Shown here: positions 1-7,283 of the stretch, piece after piece
Layout of the letters: each line of letters starts with the position of its first letter
Position numbering within the stretch: position 1 is the stretch's first letter
Origin: Deltaproteobacteria bacterium
GTDB taxonomy: Bacteria; Desulfobacterota; Binatia; Binatales; Binataceae
Assembly: GCA_021794015.1 (NCBI GenBank)
Contig: JAJYRQ010000025.1
Coordinates: 1-54,866, forward strand
Length of the DNA: 54,866 bases
Reading direction: 5' to 3'
Program-made: the position numbers and the translations under genes
The notes under the pieces: model-generated
The model's input: the letters and a program-made list of their open reading frames with translations, nothing else
What the model was told of the DNA's origin: nothing
Database searches by the model: none

Positions 1-709
1 AGGCCTGCCCCGAGCCTTGCCGAGGGGAATCCCGGGTTCCCTGCCGCAGCGCGGGCGACGGGGTGCGGGCGATGGCGCGGCGGCTGCAGCCGAGAATCAC
101 GCGCCGAACGAGCCGGGTCAGGACGGCTCTGTCACTGCAATATGCAATTAGCAATAAGCTGGCGGAGCGCCGTATGCAGCCATCTTGGAAGGCCTACACT
201 TTAAGCGCCGCGCGACAGAGCGCTTGTTATTGGCGGCCTTCGTGCGCCGTTTCCTGGCGACCGGCTCTGAGAAGACTTCCAGCGCAATGTTATTGCGCTT
301 GCGCCATCGTAGATGCCGGCGTCCCGTAGGCTGTCTAGTCCTGGGATTTATAAGGCGGCGCCCAACGAGCGTCTTTCTGCTCTTGCTTCCCGTGGCCACG
401 AATCAACAACCCAGCACATCTATTCGTAGGCGCCCAATGACGGGCAGACTTGACGTTAACCACATGACGGCCGATCTAAGATGCTCCCGACAAGGGCGAA
501 GGGGCCACATCACCTCAGATAAGGGCGCTTGCGGCTGACGGTGCGCCGCAGCCGTCGAGTCTAGGCGTAAGGGAGGCCGCAAACGGCATGGCCGAAAAGG
601 CCCGGCGAAACGGCACCCTACTCGTTTTACGGCGTGCGCACGCGCCTCAGCAAGGCTTCGGCGATGAAAGCGAAGCCGTTGGGTGGTGGACGCTTCTCAG
701 CGCGGCCCC
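1..709. other. Gene-free repeat-bearing intergenic stretch
   Basis: No ORF here reads like a conserved protein; the short open frames on both strands are arginine/serine-rich and lack ribosome binding sites. The first 45 bases carry a CCCG...CGGG-flanked GAGCCTTGCCGAGG-type sequence resembling the dispersed intergenic repeats near 46-48 kb and at the window end. Positions 71-146 match a copy at 47772-47865. Between 150 and 709 I see no RNA gene, terminator or recognisable gene remnant. Confidence 0.5.
71..146. repeat. Dispersed repeat R1, copy 1
   Basis: The core from 92 reads GAGAATCACGC, then CCGAA, AGGACGG, TGTCACT and CAATAT in the same order and nearly the same spacing as at 47811-47865. 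The flank at 71-91 also matches 47772-47793 (GATG/CGCGGCG/CTGC/GCC blocks), with an insertion of about 17 bases between flank and core in the other copy. It is a non-coding intergenic repeat; whether it is mobile cannot be told from two copies. Confidence 0.55.
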
Positions 710-1144
710 TTAGCGCGGCGGACGCTTCTCGATCCATTGGCTGCCGAGTTGGCTGAGGCGGTCCTGGTCGAGCAGCTCGCCGGCCATGGCGAAGAGCATC
801 TCTTCGCGCTGGAAATGGTCGCGCACCACCTCGGCGGTCTCGGCCAGCATGGCCTTGGCCTGCGCGATGTCGGGGGCCTGCCTAAGCTGTGCCAAGCCGT
901 TTTCGATCCGGTCGTGGTCGGCGCGCATGGCGCTTAGCGGGCCGGCACCGGTGCCAAGGCTTGGTTCGAGGGGGCCAAAGAGCAGTTCGTCCTCGAGTTG
1001 TGCGTGGCCCAAAAGGTCGGCGCCAAATATGCCCGCCCGGCGCTTGAACTCGGCGACGTCGGGGCTGCGGACCGTCCCTTCGAGCTCTGCCAGGTCCTCT
1101 TCGAGCCGGACGTGCTCACTCCTAATTGCGGTGACGAGGTCCAT
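710..1144 (-). CDS. Hemerythrin HHE domain-containing protein
   Basis: A 144-residue all-helical protein of the hemerythrin/HHE cation-binding family, probably a cytosolic di-iron protein that binds O2 or senses oxygen, iron or nitrosative stress. Two HHE-type halves are visible: an N-terminal half with SEHVRLEEDL and LLGHAQLEDELLF, and a C-terminal half with RADHDRIENGL and RDHFQREEMLF. These supply the His and Glu iron ligands. I chose the ATG at 1144 because GGAGGT lies 4 bases upstream; an upstream GTG at 1159 has no such site. The gene follows the relic of a luciferase-like oxidoreductase on the same strand. The family is clear; the physiological ligand is not. Confidence 0.85.
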   Translation of the reverse strand: MDLVTAIRSEHVRLEEDLAELEGTVRSPDVAEFKRRAGIFGADLLGHAQLEDELLFGPLEPSLGTGAGPLSAMRADHDRIENGLAQLRQAPDIAQAKAMLAETAEVVRDHFQREEMLFAMAGELLDQDRLSQLGSQWIEKRPPR

Positions 1145-1146
1145 CT

Positions 1147-1535
1147 TTACCTCCAGCACTTATGGTGTTTATTAGGCCGCTTCTCGTGTCCGAAAAGCGC
1201 GAAAATCAACGGGTAGTTCTCCCGATAGCGTTCAGAACTCACGCCGCGGTAAGGAGCTGGCGCCAGCAGCACCAACCGGCCGGCAAGTTGCGCAACTTCG
1301 CCGGCCAAGGCGCGGACCTCATCGGGCGTTGCCGCGAGTACCAGTACCTCTTTCCACATCCGCTCACTTATCGCCTCGCGAATGCGCCCGTGTCCGGGCG
1401 CGCGCGACTTCCCTTGCGATCGACCACTGCCAGTACGAAAAGCGCTCTATCGACGCCTGCCGCCTTCGCACCTTGCGCCAGCCGGACTGTCTCCTCCAGG
1501 GAAGGCGGGAGCGATATGATGCCGCGCCGGGTCAT
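1147..1535 (-). pseudogene. Relic of an LLM-class (luciferase-like, F420/FMN-type) oxidoreductase
   Basis: Two fragments in different frames read like the two ends of one luciferase-like monooxygenase. Frame 1368-1535 (55 codons from an ATG) contains ISLPPSLEETVRLAQGAKAA, the usual N-terminal strand-helix of this family. Frame 1147-1359 contains AATPDEVRALAGEVAQLAG and a tail GVSSERYRENYPLIFALFG, typical of the C-terminal end. The central part of the TIM barrel, some 200 residues, is missing and the pieces are out of frame, so the gene is dead. The assignment rests on remembered family patterns at both ends and is moderately confident. Confidence 0.5.
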
Positions 1536-1684
1536 ACGCTGTTCCGTCGCTTAATGAGCAAAGCCAAAGCCGCACGCTTGCTGATTAGGCCTGCCAGAAT
1601 GCCCGAGGCGGTCCTGCGGTCTCAGCCGAAGGGCTGGGGCGATTCGCCACGCAGGGTTTCTCCAAGACCCGGCCTCAGTGGACT

Positions 1685-2527
1685 CTAACTTCTGGTCCGT
1701 CTCTTGCGGAACTGCCAGAAGTCGGGTTTGCGCTTGCCGAAGAACGCCTCGGCGGCCTCCTTGGGATCGGGTCCTTCGAAAAAGTCCGGGGCCATGAGGC
1801 TGGAAATCCGGCCAAAGGATCCAGCCAGATAGTCGATGTCGCTGTCGAACGTCGCCTTTAACACCTCGATACAGGTCGGATTCAGGGCCAGGATCTCTTC
1901 ACACCACTTGTCCACTTCCTCTTCCAGCTTATCCAACGGCACAACCGCGTTCACCAGGCCCATCGCCAGGGCCTGGCGGGCGTCGTAGCGCCGGCAGAGC
2001 ATCCACATTTCCCTGGCCCTCTTCGCCCCGACTACCCGCGTCAGGTAAGCAACCGGATAACCGTCGGCAGGACTCGCGACTCGCGGCCCGTTTTGGCCAA
2101 AAATGGCGTTCTCGGCGGCGATTGTGAAATCGCAACAGTAGGCCAGGTGATTGCCGCCGCCGATGGCATAGCCCTTCACGGCCGCGATTATGGGTTTGCG
2201 ACACATGCGCAGGAAATGGTTGGGAGGCAGGGCGTGGTAGAACTGGCGTCGCAACCCTCCACCGGCCTCCCACTCGACGTCGCCCCCGCTGGAGAAAGCC
2301 CGATCGCCGGCCCCCGTGAGAACCACTACGCCAATTTCGGGATCGTGGCTGGCGTCGTCAAGCGCGGTCGCCATCTCGTTCACGCTGTGCGCGGTGAAGG
2401 CGTTGAGCCTCTCCGGGCGGTTGATCGTGATCCGCGCGGCCCCGCCGCCGGCCTGCAGGCGCCTCTTTTCATAAATGATGTCCCGCAGGTCTAACTCAGC
2501 AACCCTCGTCCATGGTTCCCATGCCAT
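1685..2527 (-). CDS. Enoyl-CoA hydratase/isomerase family protein, MenB/BadI-like
   Basis: A 280-residue crotonase. The oxyanion-hole region AFSSGGD and the segment KGYAIGGGNHLAYCCDFTIA are followed by IFGQNGPRV, GAKRAREMWMLCRRY and a C-terminal GKRKPDF. That series is characteristic of the dihydroxynaphthoyl-CoA synthase (MenB) and 2-ketocyclohexanecarboxyl-CoA hydrolase (BadI) branch rather than of fatty-acid hydratases. Where MenB/BadI carry an Asp in the S-x-D-x-G-Y loop, this protein reads ASPADGY, so the Asp is shifted by one. Lying on the same strand downstream of benzoyl-CoA-reductase-type genes, it fits a ring-opening or alicyclic acyl-CoA step, but that is inference. The ATG at 2527 has AAGGA very close upstream; no better start is visible. 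Confidence 0.8.
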   Translation of the reverse strand: MAWEPWTRVAELDLRDIIYEKRRLQAGGGAARITINRPERLNAFTAHSVNEMATALDDASHDPEIGVVVLTGAGDRAFSSGGDVEWEAGGGLRRQFYHALPPNHFLRMCRKPIIAAVKGYAIGGGNHLAYCCDFTIAAENAIFGQNGPRVASPADGYPVAYLTRVVGAKRAREMWMLCRRYDARQALAMGLVNAVVPLDKLEEEVDKWCEEILALNPTCIEVLKATFDSDIDYLAGSFGRISSLMAPDFFEGPDPKEAAEAFFGKRKPDFWQFRKRRTRS

Positions 2528-2775
2528 AGTCCTTACCCCTGTCTCACCACATTATTAACAGCGTGTCCGAGCGCTATGGTTCGGACCTCCGTGGCCTGGG
2601 AAGGCCTGCAAGCATGCCGGCCGCCCCGGCTCACGCTGCGTCCGGCCGCCGGTGGCCGCTGGCTGCCAGGCAGGTAGCCACCCTCAGGCGCCGAAGGGCA
2701 CGCGCAGCAGGCGGCGCGCCCCCGGCCCAGGCGAAATATGTTGAGCCGGGGCCTTCCCGTCCCGAACCATTCGCA

Positions 2776-3939
2776 TCAGTACGACCTCGGGAGCCGGAGC
2801 ACGTGCTCGCTTATCATATTGAGCGCCATCTCCTGGGAGAGCGGCGCGATCTTGAGCATCCGGCACTCGCGAAAGTACCGCTCTACGTCGTACTCGCGCA
2901 TGTAGCCGTAGCCGCCCAGGGTCTGCACCGCCCGATCGCACGCCTGGAAGGCTGCCTCGGCAGCCAGCAGCTTGGCGACGGCCGCCTCGGCGCCGCAGGG
3001 CTTGCGCTGGTCAAACAACCAGGCCGCCTTGATGGTGATCAAGTCAGCCACTTCGAGCTTGGCGTAAGCTTCGGCCAGTGGGTGCGCGATCGCCTGGTTC
3101 TGGCCGATCGGCCGGCCAAAGACGACTCGCTCCTTTGCATACCGCACGGCTCTGTCGACCGCCGCGCGCCCGATGCCGACTGCCTCGGCAGCGACGAGTA
3201 TCCGTTCGGGGTTGAGGCCGTCGAGCAGGTAGCGGAAACCTCGACCCTCTTCGCCAACCAGGTCGGTTGCCGGAACCCGGAGATTGTCGATGAAGAGGAT
3301 GTTGGTGTCAACCGCGTGCCTTCCGAGCTTCTCGAGCTCGCGCACTTCGACCGCCGCGCGGTCAAGGTCGGCAAAGAAAAGGCTTAGGCCGTCAGTCTTC
3401 CTGGAGGTGTTTTCTAGCGGGATCGTCCGCGCGAGCAGGAGCATCTTGCGAGCCACCTGCGCCTTGGTGGTGAAAATTTTGCGCCCGTTGATGACGTAGT
3501 AATCACCGTCTCGGCGCGCAAAGGTTTTAATATGCGTGATGTCGTTGCCAGCGTCGGGTTCAGTTACCGCGAAGGCAGCATGTAGCTTGCCGCTCACGAC
3601 CTCAGGTAGATACTTTCGCTTCATTTCTTCGGCCCCGTGCAGAACGACGGGTGTGAGGCCGAAAATAGAAAGGTGGATGGAACTGGCCGCATTCATCGCG
3701 CCGGCGTAGGCGACCTCGCGCATTAGCAGCGCCGCCTCGGCGATACCAAGGCCGCTGCCGCCGTATTGCCCGGGAATGGCGACCCCGAGGTAGCCTGCCT
3801 CGGCAACGGCATGGTAGAAGGCGTGGGGAAACTCGTGGGCGGCGTCGTGCTCGCGCCAGTAGGCGTCGGGGAAGCGTTTGCACAACTGGCGAACGCCATG
3901 CACTATTTCCTGCTGGACGGCAGTGAGTTCGAAGTCCAT
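2776..3939 (-). CDS. Acyl-CoA dehydrogenase
   Basis: A 387-residue FAD-dependent acyl-CoA dehydrogenase, oxidising an acyl-CoA to the 2-enoyl-CoA with electrons passed to ETF. The family landmarks are present: AFAVTEPDAGND near residue 123, INGRKIFTTKA near 150, RVVFGRPIGQNQAI near 271 and LGGYGYMREYDVERYFRE near 341. The C-terminal catalytic Glu of the usual EGT motif is absent (KIAPLSQE, residues 363-370). Instead a Glu occurs in GLNPERILVA (Glu245), the helix-G position used by isovaleryl-CoA and long-chain enzymes. The start at 3939 has AAGGT 4 bases upstream; an open frame reaches further but lacks family similarity. It lies upstream of the MenB/BadI-like crotonase, consistent with joint action. 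Confidence 0.9.
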   Translation of the reverse strand: MDFELTAVQQEIVHGVRQLCKRFPDAYWREHDAAHEFPHAFYHAVAEAGYLGVAIPGQYGGSGLGIAEAALLMREVAYAGAMNAASSIHLSIFGLTPVVLHGAEEMKRKYLPEVVSGKLHAAFAVTEPDAGNDITHIKTFARRDGDYYVINGRKIFTTKAQVARKMLLLARTIPLENTSRKTDGLSLFFADLDRAAVEVRELEKLGRHAVDTNILFIDNLRVPATDLVGEEGRGFRYLLDGLNPERILVAAEAVGIGRAAVDRAVRYAKERVVFGRPIGQNQAIAHPLAEAYAKLEVADLITIKAAWLFDQRKPCGAEAAVAKLLAAEAAFQACDRAVQTLGGYGYMREYDVERYFRECRMLKIAPLSQEMALNMISEHVLRLPRSY

Positions 3940-4060
3940 GAGACCTTCGGCGCCTACAATCGCCCTTTCCGCAGTTTCCGCCTGTAGCCGGCTCCGTGCA
4001 AGTCTCCCGACGGCTCGCGCGCCAGCGCAGTCAGAGACTCTGCGCTGCCGCAGCGCCACG

Positions 4061-4240
4061 CTATTCCGAGAGACCCGGATAGAGACCCTCGCACCGGCCC
4101 GGATTCCACAGTGCCCAATGAAGGTTGAGGTCGGCATCGCGCAGGATAGCCTGGATGTGAGGGATGTCGCCGCCTTCGATTGCCTCAGCGACCAGCGCGC
4201 GCGCCCGCCTGAGCGGTGCGGTCATTTTGTCGATATTCAT
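4061..4240 (-). CDS. Small hypothetical protein (59 aa)
   Basis: A short ORF starting ATG at 4240 with AAGAAG upstream. It reads as an amphipathic helix (LRRARALVAEAIEGGD), then IPHIQAILRDADLNLHWALW and a Cys near the C-terminus. The purine-rich leader and balanced composition look more like a real gene than the arginine-rich shadows around it. It lies between a phenylacetate-CoA-ligase-like pseudogene and the acyl-CoA dehydrogenase on the same strand. I do not recognise a family; it could be an isolated small gene or a remnant. Confidence 0.4.
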   Translation of the reverse strand: MNIDKMTAPLRRARALVAEAIEGGDIPHIQAILRDADLNLHWALWNPGRCEGLYPGLSE

Positions 4241-4341
4241 TGTGATTCTTCTTTCGCTCCCGTTTCGGCGGCCTTATAGCGGAAAACACGCGGTTGGCTT
4301 GTGGTGCCCGAGGTGGCAAAAAGTTGCCAGCCGCGCTGCTG

Positions 4342-4680
4342 TCAGGTTTCCTCGTCCACCGCCGTATGGTCGTCGGGAGAGGCCGCGGCCTCTGCCTCCA
4401 CCATCTCCTGCTTGGTGGTGAGGGGGGCCTTTGTCAATTCGTCAACCGAGCGTATCGCTTCGGGCTAGAGCCCGATACGGTCGAATTTGCGCCGGTAGAG
4501 AGGAATCGTCTCGTAGACGTAGCGAACCGCCACTTGCAACTTTTCACTCTGGATCGCCAGCAATTCGTCCGCCGAGGCCGTCTCCAGGTGCCGGCAGCAG
4601 TAGGAATCATCGTCAGGCCGCTCGGCACTCAGCCGGTAGCGCTCAATGGTCGCAAGCCACTGTCGGCGAATGTCGTCCAT
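4342..4680 (-). pseudogene. Truncated phenylacetate-CoA ligase-like (AMP-forming) gene
   Basis: The ATG at 4680 is preceded by GGAGGG. The frame encodes the N-terminal segment of a PaaK-type acyl-CoA ligase: ASADELLAIQSEKLQVAVRY, then VYETIPLYRRKFDRIGL. A TAG at 4465-4467 interrupts the frame. The same frame then continues with PEAIRSVDELTKAPLTTKQE and TAVDEE, matching the family's next block, before a TGA at 4342-4344. The remaining 300 or so residues (ATP- and CoA-binding domains) are gone. This is an eroded ligase that may once have activated an aromatic acid for the neighbouring reductase. The intact start signals suggest recent loss. Confidence 0.6.
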
Positions 4681-4711
4681 CGGTTTTCGCCCTCCTTTGC
4701 ACCGGTGACCG

Positions 4712-4770
4712 CCAAAGGCTCCGGTCAACCCAGGTTGCTCGCTCCCGTCCCGGGGCTCATGAGCCTTTGG
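4712..4770. repeat. Inverted repeat upstream of the ligase pseudogene
   Basis: CCAAAGGCTC at 4712-4721 is exactly complementary to GAGCCTTTGG at 4761-4770, separated by 39 bases. It sits in the gap between the small CxxC gene and the ligase pseudogene. It has no T-run, so a terminator is not supported. It may be an mRNA stem or a fortuitous palindrome. Confidence 0.3.
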
Positions 4771-5137
4771 TGGCGTCGAGTCCCCGCTCGGACGCCTCGG
4801 CTCACCTATGGGCCAAGCCGACCGTGCAGCTATGCGCTGGCTGTCCCTTTGCGGACGCCGAAGCCATTGCGCGGCACGGACGCAACCTTGATGCTGCGGG
4901 CACAACTTTCCTTGGCTGGTCCTTCGGGCCGCGTTTTGGTCTGACTGGCGGCGGCGCCACTGTTTGCGCCGGCGCCAAGGTGACACAGGAAGCTACAATA
5001 CTGATTGCAACGGAGGCTCAGGCATCTCCCGGGTGGGAAGCGGGCCGACAGGCCGGCCGCACCCGGCTCCCGCCGCCTTGCGGGCTGCACGAGCTGGGCT
5101 TCTGTCTAACGGGCGGTAGGACGACAGGCTGCTCCCC

Positions 5138-5428
5138 TCACGGGGTAGGACTAGCCGTGTCGCGTGCGCGGGCGGGTCGGGTATAAACGGCGCGCGCGAG
5201 CCCCAGCGTGACCGCGCAGCCGCGACACTGCGGCGGCAGTTCCTCAGGAGCTTCGGCCTCGAGGTGAACTTCGAAGCCGAGCGCGCGGTAAAGCTCGACG
5301 CTCTCGCGCAGTCGGGGCGGGATGGCCACAAAACGCCGGGTCCATCCCTGAGCAGCCAGCTCGGCTTCCCGGCCGGACGCGCTTTCGCCGCTGCCGGTCT
5401 TCTGTCCGGCATTCACTTGCTGTGCCAC
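5138..5428 (-). CDS. Small conserved-looking CxxC protein next to the benzoyl-CoA reductase genes
   Basis: A protein of up to 96 residues. The first 28 residues are low-complexity. The rest has a compact alpha/beta pattern: GWTRRFVAIPPRLRESVELY, RALGFEVHLEAEAP, then a QCRGC motif (Cys68, Cys71) and a final ARAVYTRP strand. It is in the same frame as the upstream activase gene and begins 39 bases after its stop. AAGGAGG overlaps that stop codon but the first start codon (GTG 5428) is far from it, so the start is uncertain. With only two cysteines it is not a ferredoxin, although bzd clusters commonly carry a ferredoxin gene here. Function unknown; a metal- or redox-binding helper is possible. 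Confidence 0.6.
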   Translation of the reverse strand: MAQQVNAGQKTGSGESASGREAELAAQGWTRRFVAIPPRLRESVELYRALGFEVHLEAEAPEELPPQCRGCAVTLGLARAVYTRPARARDTASPTP

Positions 5429-5467
5429 GGTCTTCGGGTTCGCCGGCGCGGCCGCGGGTCTGCCTCC

Positions 5468-6316
5468 TTAGACGGCCGCCGAAACGAGCGGCTGTCGGTC
5501 GGGCGGCGCAGCCTCGCGTCGGCCGCCGAGCTTGGCCAGGCGCCGGCGCGCCAGCGTCGCAGCGCCCAGCGCGCCGCAGAACTGGGCCATCTCGCCTTCG
5601 GGCACGTTGACAGGGGCCTTAAGTAGCTGGCCGACGACCCGGCCCATCGCCTTGAAGCGCAGGATTCCACCCACCAGAGTGAACTCGGGTTCTGCGCGCA
5701 CCCGTTTCATCAGTTGTACCGCGCGTTCGGCCAGCGACACGACCGCGCCGAGCACGATATCGCCCGGCGCGCATCCGGCCGAGACGTGGTTTATCACCTC
5801 GGATTCGGCGAAGACGGCGCAAACCGACGAGATCGGCACCGGTTCGGAGGCTTCGTCGACGAGCTGGCTTATCACAGCAAGTTCGAAGCCGAGGTAGCGG
5901 GCGGTCTTTTCGAGAAAGGCGCCGGTTCCGGCGGCGCACTTTTCGTTCAGGCGAAAGGAGACTACCCGACCGCGCGGGTCGAGCTTAAGCGCCTTCATCG
6001 TTTGTCCGCCGACGTCGAGCACGGTTGCGGTGCGCGGAAAAAGCCGGCGTACGCCGTGGGCCTGAGCGGTCAGCTCGGTCACCTGCGTGTCGCGCAGCGC
6101 GACCTGCAAGCGGCCGTAGCCGGTGGACACCAGGTAGCCGATGTCGCCCTGGGCCAGGCCCGCCTGCTCGAGCGCGCTGCGGTAGGCGCGCTCGGCGGCC
6201 TCCGCCATGCGAAAGCCGGTCTTGACCATCGCCCGTGCCACCGGCTCCCCGTCCCGGTTGAGAATCAGCGCCTTGGTATAGGCCGAACCTACGTCCAATC
6301 CTGCGGTGAAGGTCAT
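5468..6316 (-). CDS. bzdQ: Benzoyl-CoA reductase-type ATPase/activase subunit (BzdQ-like)
   Basis: A 282-residue member of the BcrA/BcrD/BadF-type ATPase (2-hydroxyacyl-CoA dehydratase activase) family. It couples ATP hydrolysis to low-potential electron transfer through a [4Fe-4S] cluster held at the dimer interface. Phosphate-binding GLDVGSAYTKAL is at the N-terminus. The two cluster cysteines are Cys127 (NEKCAAGTG) and Cys166 (SSVCAVFAESEV), at the numbering familiar from HgdC. The usual GGQDTK segment reads GGQTMK, so this subunit differs from its neighbour at the nucleotide site. GGAG and AGGAAA precede the ATG. Gene order N-O-P-Q suggests BzdQ; the P/Q assignment is tentative. Confidence 0.82.
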   Translation of the reverse strand: MTFTAGLDVGSAYTKALILNRDGEPVARAMVKTGFRMAEAAERAYRSALEQAGLAQGDIGYLVSTGYGRLQVALRDTQVTELTAQAHGVRRLFPRTATVLDVGGQTMKALKLDPRGRVVSFRLNEKCAAGTGAFLEKTARYLGFELAVISQLVDEASEPVPISSVCAVFAESEVINHVSAGCAPGDIVLGAVVSLAERAVQLMKRVRAEPEFTLVGGILRFKAMGRVVGQLLKAPVNVPEGEMAQFCGALGAATLARRRLAKLGGRREAAPPDRQPLVSAAV

Positions 6317-6399
6317 TTTCCTGCTCCTATGCAGAGGCTGCTTCGTCCGCCGCGGTGCGGCTGCGCTCGAGGCGTCTGTGCGAGTAAGAACAAAACTGC

Positions 6400-6416
6400 A
6401 CTTTCGACCTATGCCA
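6400..6416. promoter_or_regulatory. Conserved 17-base element, copy 1 (between the two activase genes)
   Basis: ACTTTCGACCTATGCCA here matches 10432-10448 at 15 of 17 positions. It lies 84-100 bases upstream of the activase gene starting at 6316 and just beyond the stop of the preceding activase gene. The other copy is just upstream of the padR start in the same orientation. A PadR operator or a shared promoter element is the simplest reading; function is inferred from placement only. Confidence 0.45.
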
Positions 6417-6419
6417 CAA

Positions 6420-7268
6420 CTAGCTATGTTGACTTGTAGGAGGGTATTCCGCGGCGCGACCGGGCAAAAACGGATTGCTCAGAGCGGCTCCGATCACATG
6501 GTCAAGGGCGAAAAGGGCGGCGCCCATCGCGCCCATGAAATGCGACTCTTCACTGACGTTCATCCTGAGGCCGAGCGCCTTGTCGAGCACCTCGACCATG
6601 CAGGGATTGCGCGCCACCCCGCCGGTGAACGACACCTCGTTCTCGATTCCGACCCGGCGCAACAGGGCCATTGAACGGGTGGCAATCGAGCGATGCACCC
6701 CCATCAGGATATCTTCGGCTTTGCGCCCGCGGCTCAGCCAGGAGAGCACCTCGGACTCGGCGAAGACGGTGCAGGTGGTGCTTATCTGGACCGGCTTGTT
6801 GGCGCCCAGGGCGAGCCGCCCCAGTTCGTCCAGGGGGATCTCAAGGGCAAAGGCTGCGGCCTGCAGGAAGCGCCCGGTGCCGGCGGCGCACTTGTCGTTC
6901 ATGCAGAAATCAAGCACCTCGCCGCGTTCGTTGACGCGGATCGCCTTGGTGTCCTGCCCTCCCATGTCGAGCACGGTGCGCGTGCCGGGAAACATCTGCG
7001 CCGCTCCCCGGGCGTGGCAGCTTATCTCGGTCACCTGGGTGTCGCCGAAGGTAACCTTGTAGCGGCCGTACCCGGTGCCGACAACATAGCCGACCTCGGA
7101 GGCGGCAACCCCCGCCGCAGCCACCGACTGCGCGAAGGCCTCCTGGGCCGCGGTCGTTACGTTGGCGCCGGTCGAGATGAGCGCGCGGCCGACGATCCGG
7201 CGCTCCCGGTCGATGACGACCGCTTTGGTCTGGGTCGATCCGACGTCGACTCCGGCTGCGTAAAGCAT
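6420..7268 (-). CDS. bzdP: Benzoyl-CoA reductase-type ATPase/activase subunit (BzdP-like)
   Basis: A 282-residue BcrA/D-family ATPase, paralogous to the next gene. It has the canonical [22 protein letters not shown], cluster cysteines Cys127 ([12 protein letters not shown]) and Cys166 ([11 protein letters not shown]), and the C-terminal FTGGVARN. Two small activases of equal length, rather than one about 430-residue plus one about 280-residue subunit, is the Azoarcus Bzd arrangement rather than the Thauera Bcr one (family knowledge). GAGGAGG lies 7 bases before the ATG, and the gene follows the BzdO-like gene by 15 bases, so they form one operon. The exact substrate cannot be read from sequence; other 2-hydroxyacyl-CoA dehydratase systems are the alternative. 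Confidence 0.83.
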   Translation of the reverse strand: MLYAAGVDVGSTQTKAVVIDRERRIVGRALISTGANVTTAAQEAFAQSVAAAGVAASEVGYVVGTGYGRYKVTFGDTQVTEISCHARGAAQMFPGTRTVLDMGGQDTKAIRVNERGEVLDFCMNDKCAAGTGRFLQAAAFALEIPLDELGRLALGANKPVQISTTCTVFAESEVLSWLSRGRKAEDILMGVHRSIATRSMALLRRVGIENEVSFTGGVARNPCMVEVLDKALGLRMNVSEESHFMGAMGAALFALDHVIGAALSNPFLPGRAAEYPPTSQHS

Positions 7269-7283
7269 AAGGTGTCCTCCTCG

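Noticed and set aside
5138..5428. Small CxxC protein as the ferredoxin of the reductase
   Set aside because: Only two cysteines in the conserved part; at least four are needed for a [2Fe-2S] or [4Fe-4S] ferredoxin.
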